64,000 nt of DNA from JAJPHW01 sp963771505 (GCA_963771505.1 CAVYTO010000006.1:124001-188000); one strand, 5' to 3'. Counted from the first letter of the stretch, positions 25,630 through 34,866 are shown. A program made the numbers and translations. The notes: generated by a model not told the origin, from the letters alone.

Positions 25630-28320
25630 GTGAAAGTCTTCCGTCAATTTTTCGTGCTTTGTTGCCTGACATTGGTCAGCTTCATAGTATTGGGGTCGGC
25701 CCAGAATGACGAGCGTATGGCATCGGTCTCGGACAGCGCCCTACTGCTTGGTGAAGGGTGGCAGCTGCAATCTTCGGGAAAAGTCGATGCGCCCGGGAAG
25801 GAAATTTCCCAAAACAGTTTTGTCCCGCGTGATTGGTATCCGGTCAACGTCCCATCTACGGTTGCCGCTGCGCTGGTAGCACAAACGGTCTACCCCGATC
25901 CCGATTTTGGGATGAACTTACGCTCATTTCCCGGCGTCAGTTATCCCATCGGTTCGAATTTTTCCAATCAGCCGATGCCTCAAGACAGTCCGTTCATCAT
26001 TCCGTGGTGGTACCGCAAGACATTTGAGTTGCCAGCTGCCGACGCCGGTAAGACAATCTGGCTGCGTTTCAAGCGCATCAACTACAGCGCGAACATCTGG
26101 TTGAACGGAAAGCAGATTGCGAGCACGACCGACGTCGCCGGAGCGTGGCGCACTTACGAATTCAACATCACGTCCGCGGCCGTTGCTGGGAAAGTGAACG
26201 TGCTCGCCGTCGAGGTCTTCTCCGCAACCGAGCATAATTTAGCGATCACATTCGTAGACTGGAACCCATCGCCTCCCGATAAAAATATGGGGCTGCTGGG
26301 AGAAGTTGAGATTTCATCCAGCGGACCAGTGGCGATTCGAAATGCGGCTGTTTTGTCGAAGGTCGATTCTCAGGACGGGCAGGCGCATTTAACAGTCACC
26401 GCCCGGGTAACCAACTCCACCGGCCAGCCTGTCAGCGGCATTCTCAGCGGGAGGATCGAAGGAATCGCTTTCAAACAGGATGTCTCGCTGGCAGCCAATG
26501 AGGCGCGTGATGTGAAATTTGCACCAGAGCGGTTCTCCCAATTGAATCTCGATCATCCGAAATTGTGGTGGCCGGCGCAAATGGGCGATCCCGCGCTCCA
26601 CAAATTGCATCTCGAATTCGTTTCGGATGGCAAGGTCTCCAACATATCCGACACCGAATTTGGAATTCGCCAGATCACGTCGGGGTTGAACGCGAAAAAT
26701 GGACGCGTGATTACGATCAACGGAAAAAAAATCCTGATTCGCGGCGGCGGCTGGGCGCCCGACATGATGCTGCGCGAGAACTCGCAACGCCTAAGCGATG
26801 AATTTCGTTATGTACAGGACATGGGCCTGAACACGATTCGACTGGAAGGCAAGCTCGAAAGCGACGAGTTCTACGATCTTGCCGACCGGCGCGGCATTCT
26901 GATTATGGCAGGTTGGTGTTGCTGCGATTTCTGGGAACGCTGGCCGATGTGGAAGCCTGAAGACTTCAAGATCGCCGAAGAGTCGCTGCGCGACCAAATG
27001 TACCGGCTGCGGGCGCATCCGAGCATGATGCTGTGGCTGAATGGCAGCGACAATCCTCCGCCTCCCGATGTTGAGCAGACCTACTTGGAAGTCGAGAAAG
27101 AGTTGCTATGGCCCAACCCCGTGATTTCTTCTGCAACCGCCAAGACGACTTCAGTCACAGGTGTGAGCGGCGTGAAGATGAGTGGGCCATACGAGTATGT
27201 CGCACCTGCCTACTGGCAGGAGGATTCAGTCACTTCGGCATCGACGCACAAAGATTGCAATGAAGGCGGCTGTGGCGGAGCGCATGGCTTCAACTCCGAA
27301 ACCAGCCCTGGGCCTGCGGTCCCGCCGATTGAAAGCATTCGCGCCATGGTCGGCCCTGATCATCTCTGGCCCATCGACGACACCTGGAACTATCACGCGG
27401 GCGGTGGCGTCTTCAAAGATCTCCACGTGTTTACGAATGCGCTCGAGAATCGTTATGGCAAAGCTACCAGCGTTGAAGACTACTCCTTCAAGTCGCAACT
27501 CCTGGGATACGAAGGCATCCGCGCCATGTTCGAGGCTTACAGCCGCAATAAATACGAATCAACTGGGGTGATTCAGTGGATGCTCAATAACGCATGGCCG
27601 TCGATGATCTGGCATCTTTACGATTACTATCTGCGCCCCGGTGGAACGTACTTTGGCGCGAAAACCGCAATGCAGCCGCTGCATCCGATTTACGGATACG
27701 ACGATCATTCTGTTTATGTGGTCAGCAGCCAATATAAAGATGTCAAAAACCTGAAACTCATTACGCGCATACTCAATCTCGACATGAGCGAGAGATACGC
27801 GCATGAAGACTCGGTTAACGCCGCAGCGGACAGCACGCAGAAAGTTGTGACTTTGCCCGACGTGAAGGGTCTCAGTCCGACATACTTCCTGGTGCTTCGG
27901 CTCGAAGATTCAGAAGGAAAGTTGGTCGGATCGAATTTTTACTGGCTCTCGACGAAGCCCGAAACAATCGACTGGGCCAATTCCACCTGGTACACCACGC
28001 CAACAACTTCCTTCGCCGATTTCACCGCCTTGTCGCAGCTGCCTAAAGTCAAATTGAAGGTCACGGGCGACACAAAGCGCACTGCGGGCGAATCAACCAC
28101 GAGCGTCACTTTGGAGAATCCAAGCAAAAACCTTGCATTCTTCGTCCGCCTCAAGGTAGACAAGGGCAACCGTGGCGAAGAAATCCTGCCGGTGCTGTGG
28201 CAGGACAACTACATTTCACTGTTACCGGGGGAAAAGCGCGAGATCACTGCAACCTACCGGACAGCTGAGCTGGGGACTGCGAAACCGTCTGTTGAAGTCA
28301 GCGGATGGAACGTCGAATAG
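25630..28320 (+). CDS. GH2 exo-beta-D-glucosaminidase-like glycosidase
   Basis: 896 aa. GTG 25630 is favoured: it follows GAAAGAGG and starts a signal peptide (VKVFRQFFVLCCLTLVSFI). A sugar-binding jelly roll (residues ~50-220), Ig-like domain and TIM barrel (~330-650) follow. The barrel has GGGWAPDMMLRENSQRL, MGLNTIRLEGKLESDEFYDL, MLWLNGSDNPPPP and GFNSETSPGPAVPP. The acid/base motif is Ser-Asp (GSDN) instead of the usual Asn-Glu of GH2, and the nucleophile is the Glu of NSET. This matches the exo-glucosaminidase (CsxA-type) subfamily, which removes terminal glucosamine from chitosan oligomers. WCCCDFWERWP is also family-like. Beta-mannosidase is the main alternative. Confidence 0.88.
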   Translation: MKVFRQFFVLCCLTLVSFIVLGSAQNDERMASVSDSALLLGEGWQLQSSGKVDAPGKEISQNSFVPRDWYPVNVPSTVAAALVAQTVYPDPDFGMNLRSFPGVSYPIGSNFSNQPMPQDSPFIIPWWYRKTFELPAADAGKTIWLRFKRINYSANIWLNGKQIASTTDVAGAWRTYEFNITSAAVAGKVNVLAVEVFSATEHNLAITFVDWNPSPPDKNMGLLGEVEISSSGPVAIRNAAVLSKVDSQDGQAHLTVTARVTNSTGQPVSGILSGRIEGIAFKQDVSLAANEARDVKFAPERFSQLNLDHPKLWWPAQMGDPALHKLHLEFVSDGKVSNISDTEFGIRQITSGLNAKNGRVITINGKKILIRGGGWAPDMMLRENSQRLSDEFRYVQDMGLNTIRLEGKLESDEFYDLADRRGILIMAGWCCCDFWERWPMWKPEDFKIAEESLRDQMYRLRAHPSMMLWLNGSDNPPPPDVEQTYLEVEKELLWPNPVISSATAKTTSVTGVSGVKMSGPYEYVAPAYWQEDSVTSASTHKDCNEGGCGGAHGFNSETSPGPAVPPIESIRAMVGPDHLWPIDDTWNYHAGGGVFKDLHVFTNALENRYGKATSVEDYSFKSQLLGYEGIRAMFEAYSRNKYESTGVIQWMLNNAWPSMIWHLYDYYLRPGGTYFGAKTAMQPLHPIYGYDDHSVYVVSSQYKDVKNLKLITRILNLDMSERYAHEDSVNAAADSTQKVVTLPDVKGLSPTYFLVLRLEDSEGKLVGSNFYWLSTKPETIDWANSTWYTTPTTSFADFTALSQLPKVKLKVTGDTKRTAGESTTSVTLENPSKNLAFFVRLKVDKGNRGEEILPVLWQDNYISLLPGEKREITATYRTAELGTAKPSVEVSGWNVE

Positions 28321-28342
28321 CTCAGTTTCGGCACAAGCGGCC

Positions 28343-30466
28343 CTACCTCGCCCGCGCCAGCACCACCGTGATGTCATCAGGTTGCTCGTTGGCGCCGATC
28401 CAGTCAGCGACCGCGTTGATCACGATGTCGGTAATCCGCACTAGCGGAAGGTTGCGGTTTTCCCTCACGAGGTCGAGAAGTCGTTCTTCGCCGAATTCAC
28501 CAAAATCGTTTTCCGGTTCGGTCACGCCATCGCTGTAGGCGATGAACAAGTCTCCCGGACGGAGCTTGACCGCATCCTCATCATAAGCACAATCGTCAAA
28601 CAAACCGACGACGGTGCCGCCCTGATCCAGCCGCCGCACAGACCCGTCGTCACTCAGAACCAGCGGAGGAAGATGGCCGCCATTGCTGTAGGTGAGCTTC
28701 CCCCGCCCACCATCCCATGCAGCGAGGAATAGGGTGGCATATTTTTCCATAGGCGTGCTCTCGTAAAGCTGATGGTTGAGCAGTGCCAGCAGATTCCCCG
28801 GAGAGGTTTCTCCCCCAAAACTGCTGGGCGCGCCTACAGTCAAACGCTCCAAGCTGTACGCGCGTACGGCCGAGTGGATCGTGGCCATGAGGAGCGCAGC
28901 CGAAATTCCCTTACCGCTGATGTCGCCGACCGCGAGCAGAAGGCGTTCGCCATCGAGCGCCAGAAAGTCGTAATAGTCGCCACTCACGGTGCGGGCCGGC
29001 TTGCAGAATCCATGAACTTCTAGCGAAGGCAGTTGGGCCAATTCCCGCGGATAAAGTTGCTCCTGCACTTCCTGCGCGATCGCTAGCTCGCCCTCCAATC
29101 GCTGCTTTTCTTTTTGCTCTTCGATCAGTTGTTCCAACGATGTTGTCATGGAATTGAAAGAAGTGGCGAGGGTGGCAATCTGATCGTTCGAACGGACGGG
29201 TATTCGATGCCTGAAGTCTCCGCGATTAATGTGCTTCGTCGCTTCGTAGAGCTGTGCGACGGCCCCAGTGACCGTGCGGGTCAAGCGCGTGCCGATGAAC
29301 AGAGCTATCAATTCGATGACGGCAAGAATAATCGCCGCAATTAACAAGATGTACTCGATGGCAGGCGAGAAATCGCCCAGCGCGCCGAACAGTCGATCGT
29401 ACAGCTGCGACACTCGCGTGTGCACGCTGATCGCGGCGGGGCTCGTGGTGTCTCCGGTGTCCCAGTTCACCACCGACAGCGTCGTTGGGAATGACACCTG
29501 ACGATCGAGGAAGCGGGTTGGTTGAGGGACGGTGCCCACAACGTAGGTAGGAGATCCGGCGTTGCTGGTGTCGAGTTCGTAACCCTTGGCTGCGGGCTTC
29601 GTAACGGATATGGCGGCTCGTGAAGTTCCATCGGACTTCACGGGAGCGTCAGCGGACGTTTCGTTCGAGCTAACTTTTTGCCGGGTGAATCCAGTTGTGT
29701 ATAGCGTGACCTCGCCGAGATTCGTCGCCAACGCTTGTAGGAGTTGCGAATCCAGCGGCTCGCTCGACAAAACTGTAATCGTGCCGCCAGATATGGGCAC
29801 AGTCTCGCAGGCCCGCAGAAATAGTTGGCCCTTGTCACGGACCAGGTCGTGAAAGCCGCCCTTCACAAACGACGGGAGCGTGGGTGCCATATCCGTGGGG
29901 TCGGGGGAGACAAGCTGGCTGCCTTGCCAAACGTGCACGTGGCGCGTACTCCAGGCCTTGTTGGCGCGACGCAAAGTTTCCATTCCCAAGGCTTGGGGCG
30001 GAGCGCCTCGTTGCAAACGGGCGGCGATTTCGTGGGCAAGCGCAGAGTTCGCTGCGTCCAGACTTCTGATTTCGGAGTTTAGCGAGGTGGTAACAATGAA
30101 TGTGGCAAACTGCCCCGCGAATAAGTAAAACGATCCCAGCGCGAGCGCGATCAGTAGAACCACCGGAATTACGCCAATGAAAACATAGGTGACGATCAGC
30201 CGATTGCGCAGGCGCCACAAGACTCTAGCCCGGACAAGGCGCAGCCCGACGATCCCGTAAAGCACCAGACCTACGCCGCCAATGAAGATCAACGAAGCGG
30301 TGAAGTTGTAAGCGTAAGTCCAGCCGGCCAAAATCAGCACGCGCTGAAGAACAAGAAGCAAGACCGACTGCTGGACGCAATACCACGCCACGCGAGCCAA
30401 CCGGGTTGTGGGCATCAACCCGGCTTCGCTGAGACGTATTCGCCAAGCTGTCGGCAGAATTTTCAT
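28343..30466 (-). CDS. Membrane-bound HAMP-PP2C (SpoIIE/RsbU-type) phosphatase
   Basis: 707 aa. Several N-terminal hydrophobic segments (about residues 30-125) are followed by a large periplasmic sensor-like region, another span near ~365-395, a HAMP linker (TRTVTGAVAQLYEATKHINRGD...HRIPV), a short coiled coil (EQLIEEQKEKQRLEGELAIAQ) and a C-terminal PP2C SpoIIE domain. The latter has AIAQEVQEQLYPRELAQLPSLE, GDYYDFLAL, VGDISGKGISAALLMA and FIAYSDGVTEPEN with the metal-binding Asp residues. It probably dephosphorylates an anti-sigma-factor antagonist in a partner-switching pathway, in response to an envelope signal. No such partner gene is adjacent. The minus-strand small ORF upstream may share its transcript. 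Confidence 0.9.
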   Translation of the reverse strand: MKILPTAWRIRLSEAGLMPTTRLARVAWYCVQQSVLLLVLQRVLILAGWTYAYNFTASLIFIGGVGLVLYGIVGLRLVRARVLWRLRNRLIVTYVFIGVIPVVLLIALALGSFYLFAGQFATFIVTTSLNSEIRSLDAANSALAHEIAARLQRGAPPQALGMETLRRANKAWSTRHVHVWQGSQLVSPDPTDMAPTLPSFVKGGFHDLVRDKGQLFLRACETVPISGGTITVLSSEPLDSQLLQALATNLGEVTLYTTGFTRQKVSSNETSADAPVKSDGTSRAAISVTKPAAKGYELDTSNAGSPTYVVGTVPQPTRFLDRQVSFPTTLSVVNWDTGDTTSPAAISVHTRVSQLYDRLFGALGDFSPAIEYILLIAAIILAVIELIALFIGTRLTRTVTGAVAQLYEATKHINRGDFRHRIPVRSNDQIATLATSFNSMTTSLEQLIEEQKEKQRLEGELAIAQEVQEQLYPRELAQLPSLEVHGFCKPARTVSGDYYDFLALDGERLLLAVGDISGKGISAALLMATIHSAVRAYSLERLTVGAPSSFGGETSPGNLLALLNHQLYESTPMEKYATLFLAAWDGGRGKLTYSNGGHLPPLVLSDDGSVRRLDQGGTVVGLFDDCAYDEDAVKLRPGDLFIAYSDGVTEPENDFGEFGEERLLDLVRENRNLPLVRITDIVINAVADWIGANEQPDDITVVLARAR

Positions 30467-30484
30467 AGCGCGGAGCGATGGGCC

Positions 30485-30685
30485 CTATATCTCGGGATAA
30501 AAGTCGAAGAACGCGTCGAGACTGGACTTAAGTTGTTTCTCGATTTGCTCTTTACTGCCTTCCAGCACGTGCATGGTGACGCTTGCGTCTTTTCCACTCT
30601 TGAGCTTCAACGGTGCATCCGAAATTTCCGAAACTTCGCCTTCCGGAAGCAACCGCAAGCCATAAACCAATGTAAGGTTCGCCAT
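30485..30685 (-). CDS. Small conserved-looking protein of 66 aa
   Basis: Encodes a compact acidic/basic-balanced sequence with a beta-strand start (MANLTLVYGLRLLPEGEVSEI), a second strand (ASVTMHVLEGSK) and a terminal helix (EQIEKQLKSSLDAFFDFYPEI). This looks like a real small folded protein and not a shadow frame. I do not recognise the family. It lies 18 bp upstream of the PP2C gene on the same strand, consistent with co-transcription. Confidence 0.7.
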   Translation of the reverse strand: MANLTLVYGLRLLPEGEVSEISDAPLKLKSGKDASVTMHVLEGSKEQIEKQLKSSLDAFFDFYPEI

Positions 30686-30754
30686 CGTGTGATTCTAAAC
30701 GTCCGCGAGATGCAACGCACTTCCAGGCACGATCGCGCCTGATAGAATCTCGCT

Positions 30755-31516
30755 GTGCTCCGTACAATACGCTTTTTGATCGTCGCCGTTGGACTGGCTG
30801 CGCAATGTCTCGCGCAACAGAAGGCCGCTCCGCAAATCAAAGTAAACATGATTAACGCCTGCTCTCCGTCGCCTGAAGACAAGCAGAGCATTGCGACGGC
30901 ATTGTCACAGGTTCCATCGCGGCCGAAGTTCGGGCCGGACTTCGAAGTGGACCGCGGCAAGTCGACGCTCGATGAGAAGCCCGACTTCCTGCAAGCGGCC
31001 GTCGGCAGCGGCCAGTTCAGCGGCGAGTCTGCGGGTTCTGCAAACTGGGTGCGCATCCGGCGTGAATTCCCCGCCCCGGCAATGTTCTCAACTGTGCAGT
31101 ATTCGTTCAGTATGGATCCGAAGACGATGGTCGAAACGCTCGTTTTTCGGGTTCGCGATCCGAAGGACCTACTTGAACTCACCGTCGAAGATAGCGCAGC
31201 TTCGGTGACCGCGCCGTCGGCCATGCTTTCCACTAACACGCCGGCCGGGCGGATCAAGCTTGAGCGTTTTGGCAAGTCTTCCGTTGCGTTGGCTCGATGT
31301 TATGAAACTGCATCCGGACCGGCCCCTGACCAGAGCGCGTACGAACCGCTCTTTCAACAAGCATCGGCGATCGTATCGTCGTACCGCAACTGGCTTGGCG
31401 CGGGACGGATTGTGCCGGACGAACTCAATCGAATTGCTCCATCGCACGCGCCGGCAATTCAGTCATCCGGTAGAGCGGGAAGAAAGCCTGCGGGAGAAAC
31501 GCCAAAGCAGCCCTAG
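30755..31516 (+). CDS. Secreted protein of unknown function
   Basis: 253 aa starting at GTG 30755 with a signal peptide (MLRTIRFLIVAVGLAAQCLAQ). The mature part has a conserved-looking strand region around WVRIRREFPAPAMFSTVQYS and FRVRDPKDLLELTVED, with no recognisable catalytic motif, and a single cysteine near each end (NACSPSPED, ARCYETASG) that could form a disulfide. The C-terminus is Lys/Gly/Pro-rich and probably disordered. It is divergent from the small ORF at 30485 and precedes trxB by 85 bp. No function is assigned. Confidence 0.75.
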   Translation: MLRTIRFLIVAVGLAAQCLAQQKAAPQIKVNMINACSPSPEDKQSIATALSQVPSRPKFGPDFEVDRGKSTLDEKPDFLQAAVGSGQFSGESAGSANWVRIRREFPAPAMFSTVQYSFSMDPKTMVETLVFRVRDPKDLLELTVEDSAASVTAPSAMLSTNTPAGRIKLERFGKSSVALARCYETASGPAPDQSAYEPLFQQASAIVSSYRNWLGAGRIVPDELNRIAPSHAPAIQSSGRAGRKPAGETPKQP

Positions 31517-31601
31517 AACGAGCTGCTGGTGAGCGGATTGGCGTCAATTCCCCGGATTTGAAACTAAATCGAAAATTTACAATCTAAACTTCGGACTCAC
31601 T

Positions 31602-32534
31602 ATGGAAGAAACACGCAAACTGGTCATTATCGGCTCGGGCTGTGCGGGCCACACTGCCGCGATTTACGCGGCCCGGTCCAACTTTAAGCCGCTGGTTATT
31701 GAGGGGCATGAACCCGGAGGCCAATTGTCTTTGACGACTTTGGTCGAAAATTTTCCTGGCTTCCCCGAAGGAATTCAGGGTCCTCATCTCATCGACAACA
31801 TGCGCAAGCAGGCCGAGCGCTTTGGCGCGGAATATCGTATGGGTCATCTTTCCAGCGCTGACTTATCTAAGCGTCCTTTCAAGCTGCAATTAGGACATCA
31901 TGTGCTGCACGCGGAATCGTTGATTATCTCCAGCGGCGCGTCTGCTCGCTGGCTCGGCTTGCCGAATGAGCAGGCGCTGATTGGACACGGCGTTTCTTCC
32001 TGCGCTACGTGCGACGGATTCTTCTTTTCCGGAAAAGAGATTGCCGTGATCGGTGGCGGCGATTCCGCGATGGAGGAAGCGATCTTTCTAACTCGCTTCG
32101 CGACCAAGGTGACGGTCATCCATCGGCGAGAGCAGTTTCGTGCTTCCAAGATCATGCTGGACCGTGCGCAAAAAAACGAGAAAATCGCTTTCCTGCTGAA
32201 CACGGTCGTGGAAGATGTTTTCGACCACGCGAAGAAGGAAGTGACTGCGCTCAAACTGCACGACCTGAAGACCGGCCGAGTATGGGACTTCCCCGCCAGC
32301 GCCATGTTTCTTGGCATCGGACACATTCCAAATGCGAAGATGTTCGGCGAACAATTGGAGACCGACGCCGACGGTTATCTAAAGACCCATGATTTCGTGC
32401 GCACCCGGGTCCCAGGTGTATTTGCCTGTGGCGACGTTCAGGATCGTCGTTTTCGGCAAGCCATCACCGCGGCGGGATCGGGATGCATGGCCGCTCTCGA
32501 AGTGGAAAAGTTTTTTGAGGAACTCGGAGAATAA
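31602..32534 (+). CDS. trxB: Thioredoxin reductase-family FAD/NAD(P) oxidoreductase
   Basis: 310 aa, full length. N-terminal FAD-binding dinucleotide fold IIGSGCAGHTAAIYAARS, the redox-active pair Cys134-Ala-Thr-Cys137 (SSCATCDGFFF), a second NADPH-binding fold VIGGGDSAMEEAIFL and the C-terminal FAD motif GVFACGDVQD. It would reduce thioredoxin or a small redox partner with NADPH. The CATC motif is the classical one. It is followed 18 bp later by a UBP-type zinc-finger gene with a strong Shine-Dalgarno; these two domains are often fused in other bacteria, which hints at a functional unit. No trxA gene is adjacent. Confidence 0.95.
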   Translation: MEETRKLVIIGSGCAGHTAAIYAARSNFKPLVIEGHEPGGQLSLTTLVENFPGFPEGIQGPHLIDNMRKQAERFGAEYRMGHLSSADLSKRPFKLQLGHHVLHAESLIISSGASARWLGLPNEQALIGHGVSSCATCDGFFFSGKEIAVIGGGDSAMEEAIFLTRFATKVTVIHRREQFRASKIMLDRAQKNEKIAFLLNTVVEDVFDHAKKEVTALKLHDLKTGRVWDFPASAMFLGIGHIPNAKMFGEQLETDADGYLKTHDFVRTRVPGVFACGDVQDRRFRQAITAAGSGCMAALEVEKFFEELGE

Positions 32535-32552
32535 TTTTAGGAGGTCAAACAA

Positions 32553-32813
32553 ATGACAGCTGCAAATTGCTCTCATCTGAAAGAAATCAAGAAAGTCACG
32601 CCATCGGGGAAGGGCTGCAAGGAGTGTCTTGAGATGGGTGACACCTGGGTACATCTGCGCTTGTGCCTGGAATGTGGTCACGTGGGGTGCTGTGACTCGT
32701 CCAAAAATAAGCACGCAACGAAGCACTTCCATCACACCAAACATCCCGTGATGCAGTCTTTTGAGCCGGGAGAAAATTGGCGATGGTGTTATGTGGACGA
32801 AGATTTCGTCTAA
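32553..32813 (+). CDS. UBP-type zinc-finger protein
   Basis: 86 aa composed of one UBP/BUZ-like zinc finger. Ligand candidates in order: Cys6, His8, Cys22, Cys25, Cys38, Cys41, Cys46 or Cys47, and several histidines in ATKHFHHTKHP. The fold pattern CSHL...GCKECLEMGDTWVHLRLCLECGHVGCC...HAxxHF is diagnostic. In eukaryotes this domain binds the C-terminal Gly-Gly of ubiquitin; in bacteria no ubiquitin exists and the role is unknown, though fusion to flavin oxidoreductases is common. Start ATG at 32553 follows a near-perfect AGGAGGT. It is translationally adjacent to trxB, and co-expression is likely. Confidence 0.92.
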   Translation: MTAANCSHLKEIKKVTPSGKGCKECLEMGDTWVHLRLCLECGHVGCCDSSKNKHATKHFHHTKHPVMQSFEPGENWRWCYVDEDFV

Positions 32814-32911
32814 CGTGGTTCGCCCCGCGGGTGACTAAGGTATCAAAGGGTTCGGTAACTCTAGTTATCTAGCCGCATATCTCAGAAGGTTCTAACCTTG
32901 GATTCAACGAT

Positions 32912-33241
32912 ATGCGCCGTCATCGTGCAATCGCGCTGATGTTGCCCGCTGTTTTAGCCGTCACCATCTCCCTGCATGCTGAGCAAGAGCCAGAAACTTC
33001 ACGGAAGGTCGTAACACGTGTAGTGCCGGCTTATCCCGCTTTGGCCAGACAAGTGCATGCCTTCGGCAGCGTCAAACTTGAGGCCGTTGTAGGGACAGAC
33101 GGCACCGTGAAGACCGTTAGCGTCAGGGGCGGCCATCCGGTACTGGTAGACGCGGCCGAGACTGCGGTACGCAAGTGGAAATATGCTCCGGCCAAGGTCG
33201 AAAGCACCGAAACGATTGAAGTCCACTTCGATCCTCAATAG
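32912..33241 (+). CDS. Small secreted TonB C-terminal domain protein
   Basis: 109 aa: a signal peptide (MRRHRAIALMLPAVLAVTISLHA) followed directly by one TonB C-terminal domain. Pattern: VVPAYPALARQVHAFGSVKLEAVV, GTDGTVKTVSVRGGHPVLVDAA, then KWKYAPAKVE and IEVHFDP. It lacks the N-terminal membrane anchor and Pro-rich spacer of a true TonB, so it is more likely a periplasmic scaffold than an energy transducer. It has its own start ATG with no close upstream gene partner (98 bp after the UBP gene). Confidence 0.85.
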   Translation: MRRHRAIALMLPAVLAVTISLHAEQEPETSRKVVTRVVPAYPALARQVHAFGSVKLEAVVGTDGTVKTVSVRGGHPVLVDAAETAVRKWKYAPAKVESTETIEVHFDPQ

Positions 33242-33348
33242 TCCGTCTTAAGGTCTAAAACCAAACTCCCGCTACTTGTGATACAAAATTCAGTGGTCTA
33301 CCTGCGCGCGCTCCAGTCTTTTCTTCCGATCAACGGGGAACGCTTCTA

Positions 33349-34275
33349 ATGCTCCGTGCCTTTTTTATTTCGTTGTCGCAAAGCACGTCTTTGCGCTCTG
33401 TGGCGGAACGTTCTGCGATTGGCCAGCGGATGTCTGGCCGATTCGTCGCGGGGACGCAGGTCGAAGACGCCCTACAGGCGGCCCAACGCGTGAACCAGGC
33501 AGGGTTATCGGTGTCGGTCGACAATCTGGGTGAGAACGTCACCAATGTCGAAGAGGCGCGCCACAGCGCACAGCTCTATCACGAGATGCTTGATCAGATC
33601 GCCGCGCGAAAGCTAAACGCCAACGTCAGCTTGAAACTTACCCATATGGGCCTGGATGTGGACGAAAATCTGGCTCGCGATCTGGTGACCGGCTTGGTGA
33701 ATCAAGCCGCAGCAATGTCACCTCCGAACTTCGTGCGGGTGGATATGGAAGGCTCACCCTACACCCAGCGTACGCTCGATTTTGTGCACGAACTGCACCG
33801 GATACCGGGGAATCAGGGGCGAGTCGGAGCGGTGATCCAGGCCTACATGCGGCGCGCGGAAAGCGATATTGAAAAGTTGCTCGCGGAAAAGATCCGCATC
33901 CGGCTATGTAAGGGAGCGTACAAAGAACCCGAAGAGTTGGCGTTTCAGCCGAAATCGGAAGTGGACGCAAACTACGTGCGCCTGATGAAGATCCTGATGA
34001 AAAGCGGGGTCTACCACGGCTTGGCTACGCACGACGAAAACATTATCGAACAAGCGAAGGATTTTGCTGTCAAAGAGAACATCCCCCGCGACGCCTTCGA
34101 ATTCCAGATGCTCTACGGAATTCGCCGCGACTTACAGCAGTCGCTGGCTCGAGATGGCTGGGGGATGAGGGTTTACATCCCGTTTGGAACTGAGTGGTAT
34201 CCCTACCTGATGCGGCGGCTCGCCGAACGCCCGGCGAATGCGCTATTCATTGCGAAGAACCTCTTCCGCGATTAG
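33349..34275 (+). CDS. putA: Proline dehydrogenase
   Basis: Monofunctional proline dehydrogenase of 308 aa (no fused P5C dehydrogenase). The FAD-dependent TIM barrel has TVNLGE-like SVDNLGENVTNVEEA, NVSLKLTHMGLDVDE, FVRVDMEGSPYTQRTLDF, GAVIQAYMRRAESDIE, RIRLCKGAYKEPEE (the Arg/Lys FAD site), LATHDENIIEQA and the C-terminal YIPFGTEWYPYLMRRLAERP. It oxidises proline to P5C and passes electrons to quinone at the membrane. The P5C dehydrogenase gene is not in the window. The gene symbol is used for the domain class; prodh would be equally correct. Confidence 0.94.
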   Translation: MLRAFFISLSQSTSLRSVAERSAIGQRMSGRFVAGTQVEDALQAAQRVNQAGLSVSVDNLGENVTNVEEARHSAQLYHEMLDQIAARKLNANVSLKLTHMGLDVDENLARDLVTGLVNQAAAMSPPNFVRVDMEGSPYTQRTLDFVHELHRIPGNQGRVGAVIQAYMRRAESDIEKLLAEKIRIRLCKGAYKEPEELAFQPKSEVDANYVRLMKILMKSGVYHGLATHDENIIEQAKDFAVKENIPRDAFEFQMLYGIRRDLQQSLARDGWGMRVYIPFGTEWYPYLMRRLAERPANALFIAKNLFRD

Positions 34276-34287
34276 TAGTCTGATGGT

Positions 34288-34866
34288 CTACGGCGGCGTT
34301 TGCGCCGGAGCCAACGGTAGTTTCGAAGCACCATCCAGAATGCTGCGTTCATCCGGACTGAATCGGTTCTTGTAGGAGTCCGATTCGATCATCCGCTGCC
34401 GGGCCGAAGGTGGCATGGCACGCAGCGTGTCGATTGCCCCGCGTACAGCCTGTCGCCTATCTGGCGAAAGCTGCTGCATTTGGTTGTGCATCTGCCGGGC
34501 AGCACCTTTTTGGTCGGGCGTAAGGTGCTCCCAGGTTTCCATCCGATTTAGGATGCGCTGCTGTTCCTCTGGCGGGCGGCTGTTGAAGTGATCGAGCCGG
34601 TCGCGGAGCTGTTGCTGCCGCTGGGGAGGCAAGCGCCGGAACTGGGGATCGCTTTCAAGGGCATGACGCTGCTGCGCAAGAGGCTGAGCCTGGTGCTGTC
34701 TCAGCCATTGCCCCGCGTGGCCGGTCTGGAATCTTGGAGCCTGGGGGCGGGGAACCTGCTGCCGCTGTCCATTCTGGCCTGCGAACGCACTACCGCTCGC
34801 CAGCGCCGCCGCCAGGGCAAACGCCGCCATCCCGCGCGTAATGGTCGTAGACCGGAACACTCTCAA
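34288..34866 (-). CDS. Secreted DUF3106 protein
   Basis: 192 aa with an N-terminal signal-like segment (TRGMAAFALAAALASGSAFA). The remainder is very rich in Gln, Arg, Pro and His and has the DUF3106 repeats: FRRLPPQRQQQLRDRLDHFN and WEHLTPDQKGAARQMHNQM, followed by a third helical unit. In Acidobacteriota such proteins commonly accompany ECF-type sigma/anti-sigma pairs; I recall this from general knowledge. Here it is last in the sigma, anti-sigma, DUF3106 order on the minus strand (40-bp gap). A periplasmic sensing or protective role, akin to CpxP/RseB-type partners, is inferred only. Confidence 0.82.
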   Translation of the reverse strand: MRVFRSTTITRGMAAFALAAALASGSAFAGQNGQRQQVPRPQAPRFQTGHAGQWLRQHQAQPLAQQRHALESDPQFRRLPPQRQQQLRDRLDHFNSRPPEEQQRILNRMETWEHLTPDQKGAARQMHNQMQQLSPDRRQAVRGAIDTLRAMPPSARQRMIESDSYKNRFSPDERSILDGASKLPLAPAQTPP

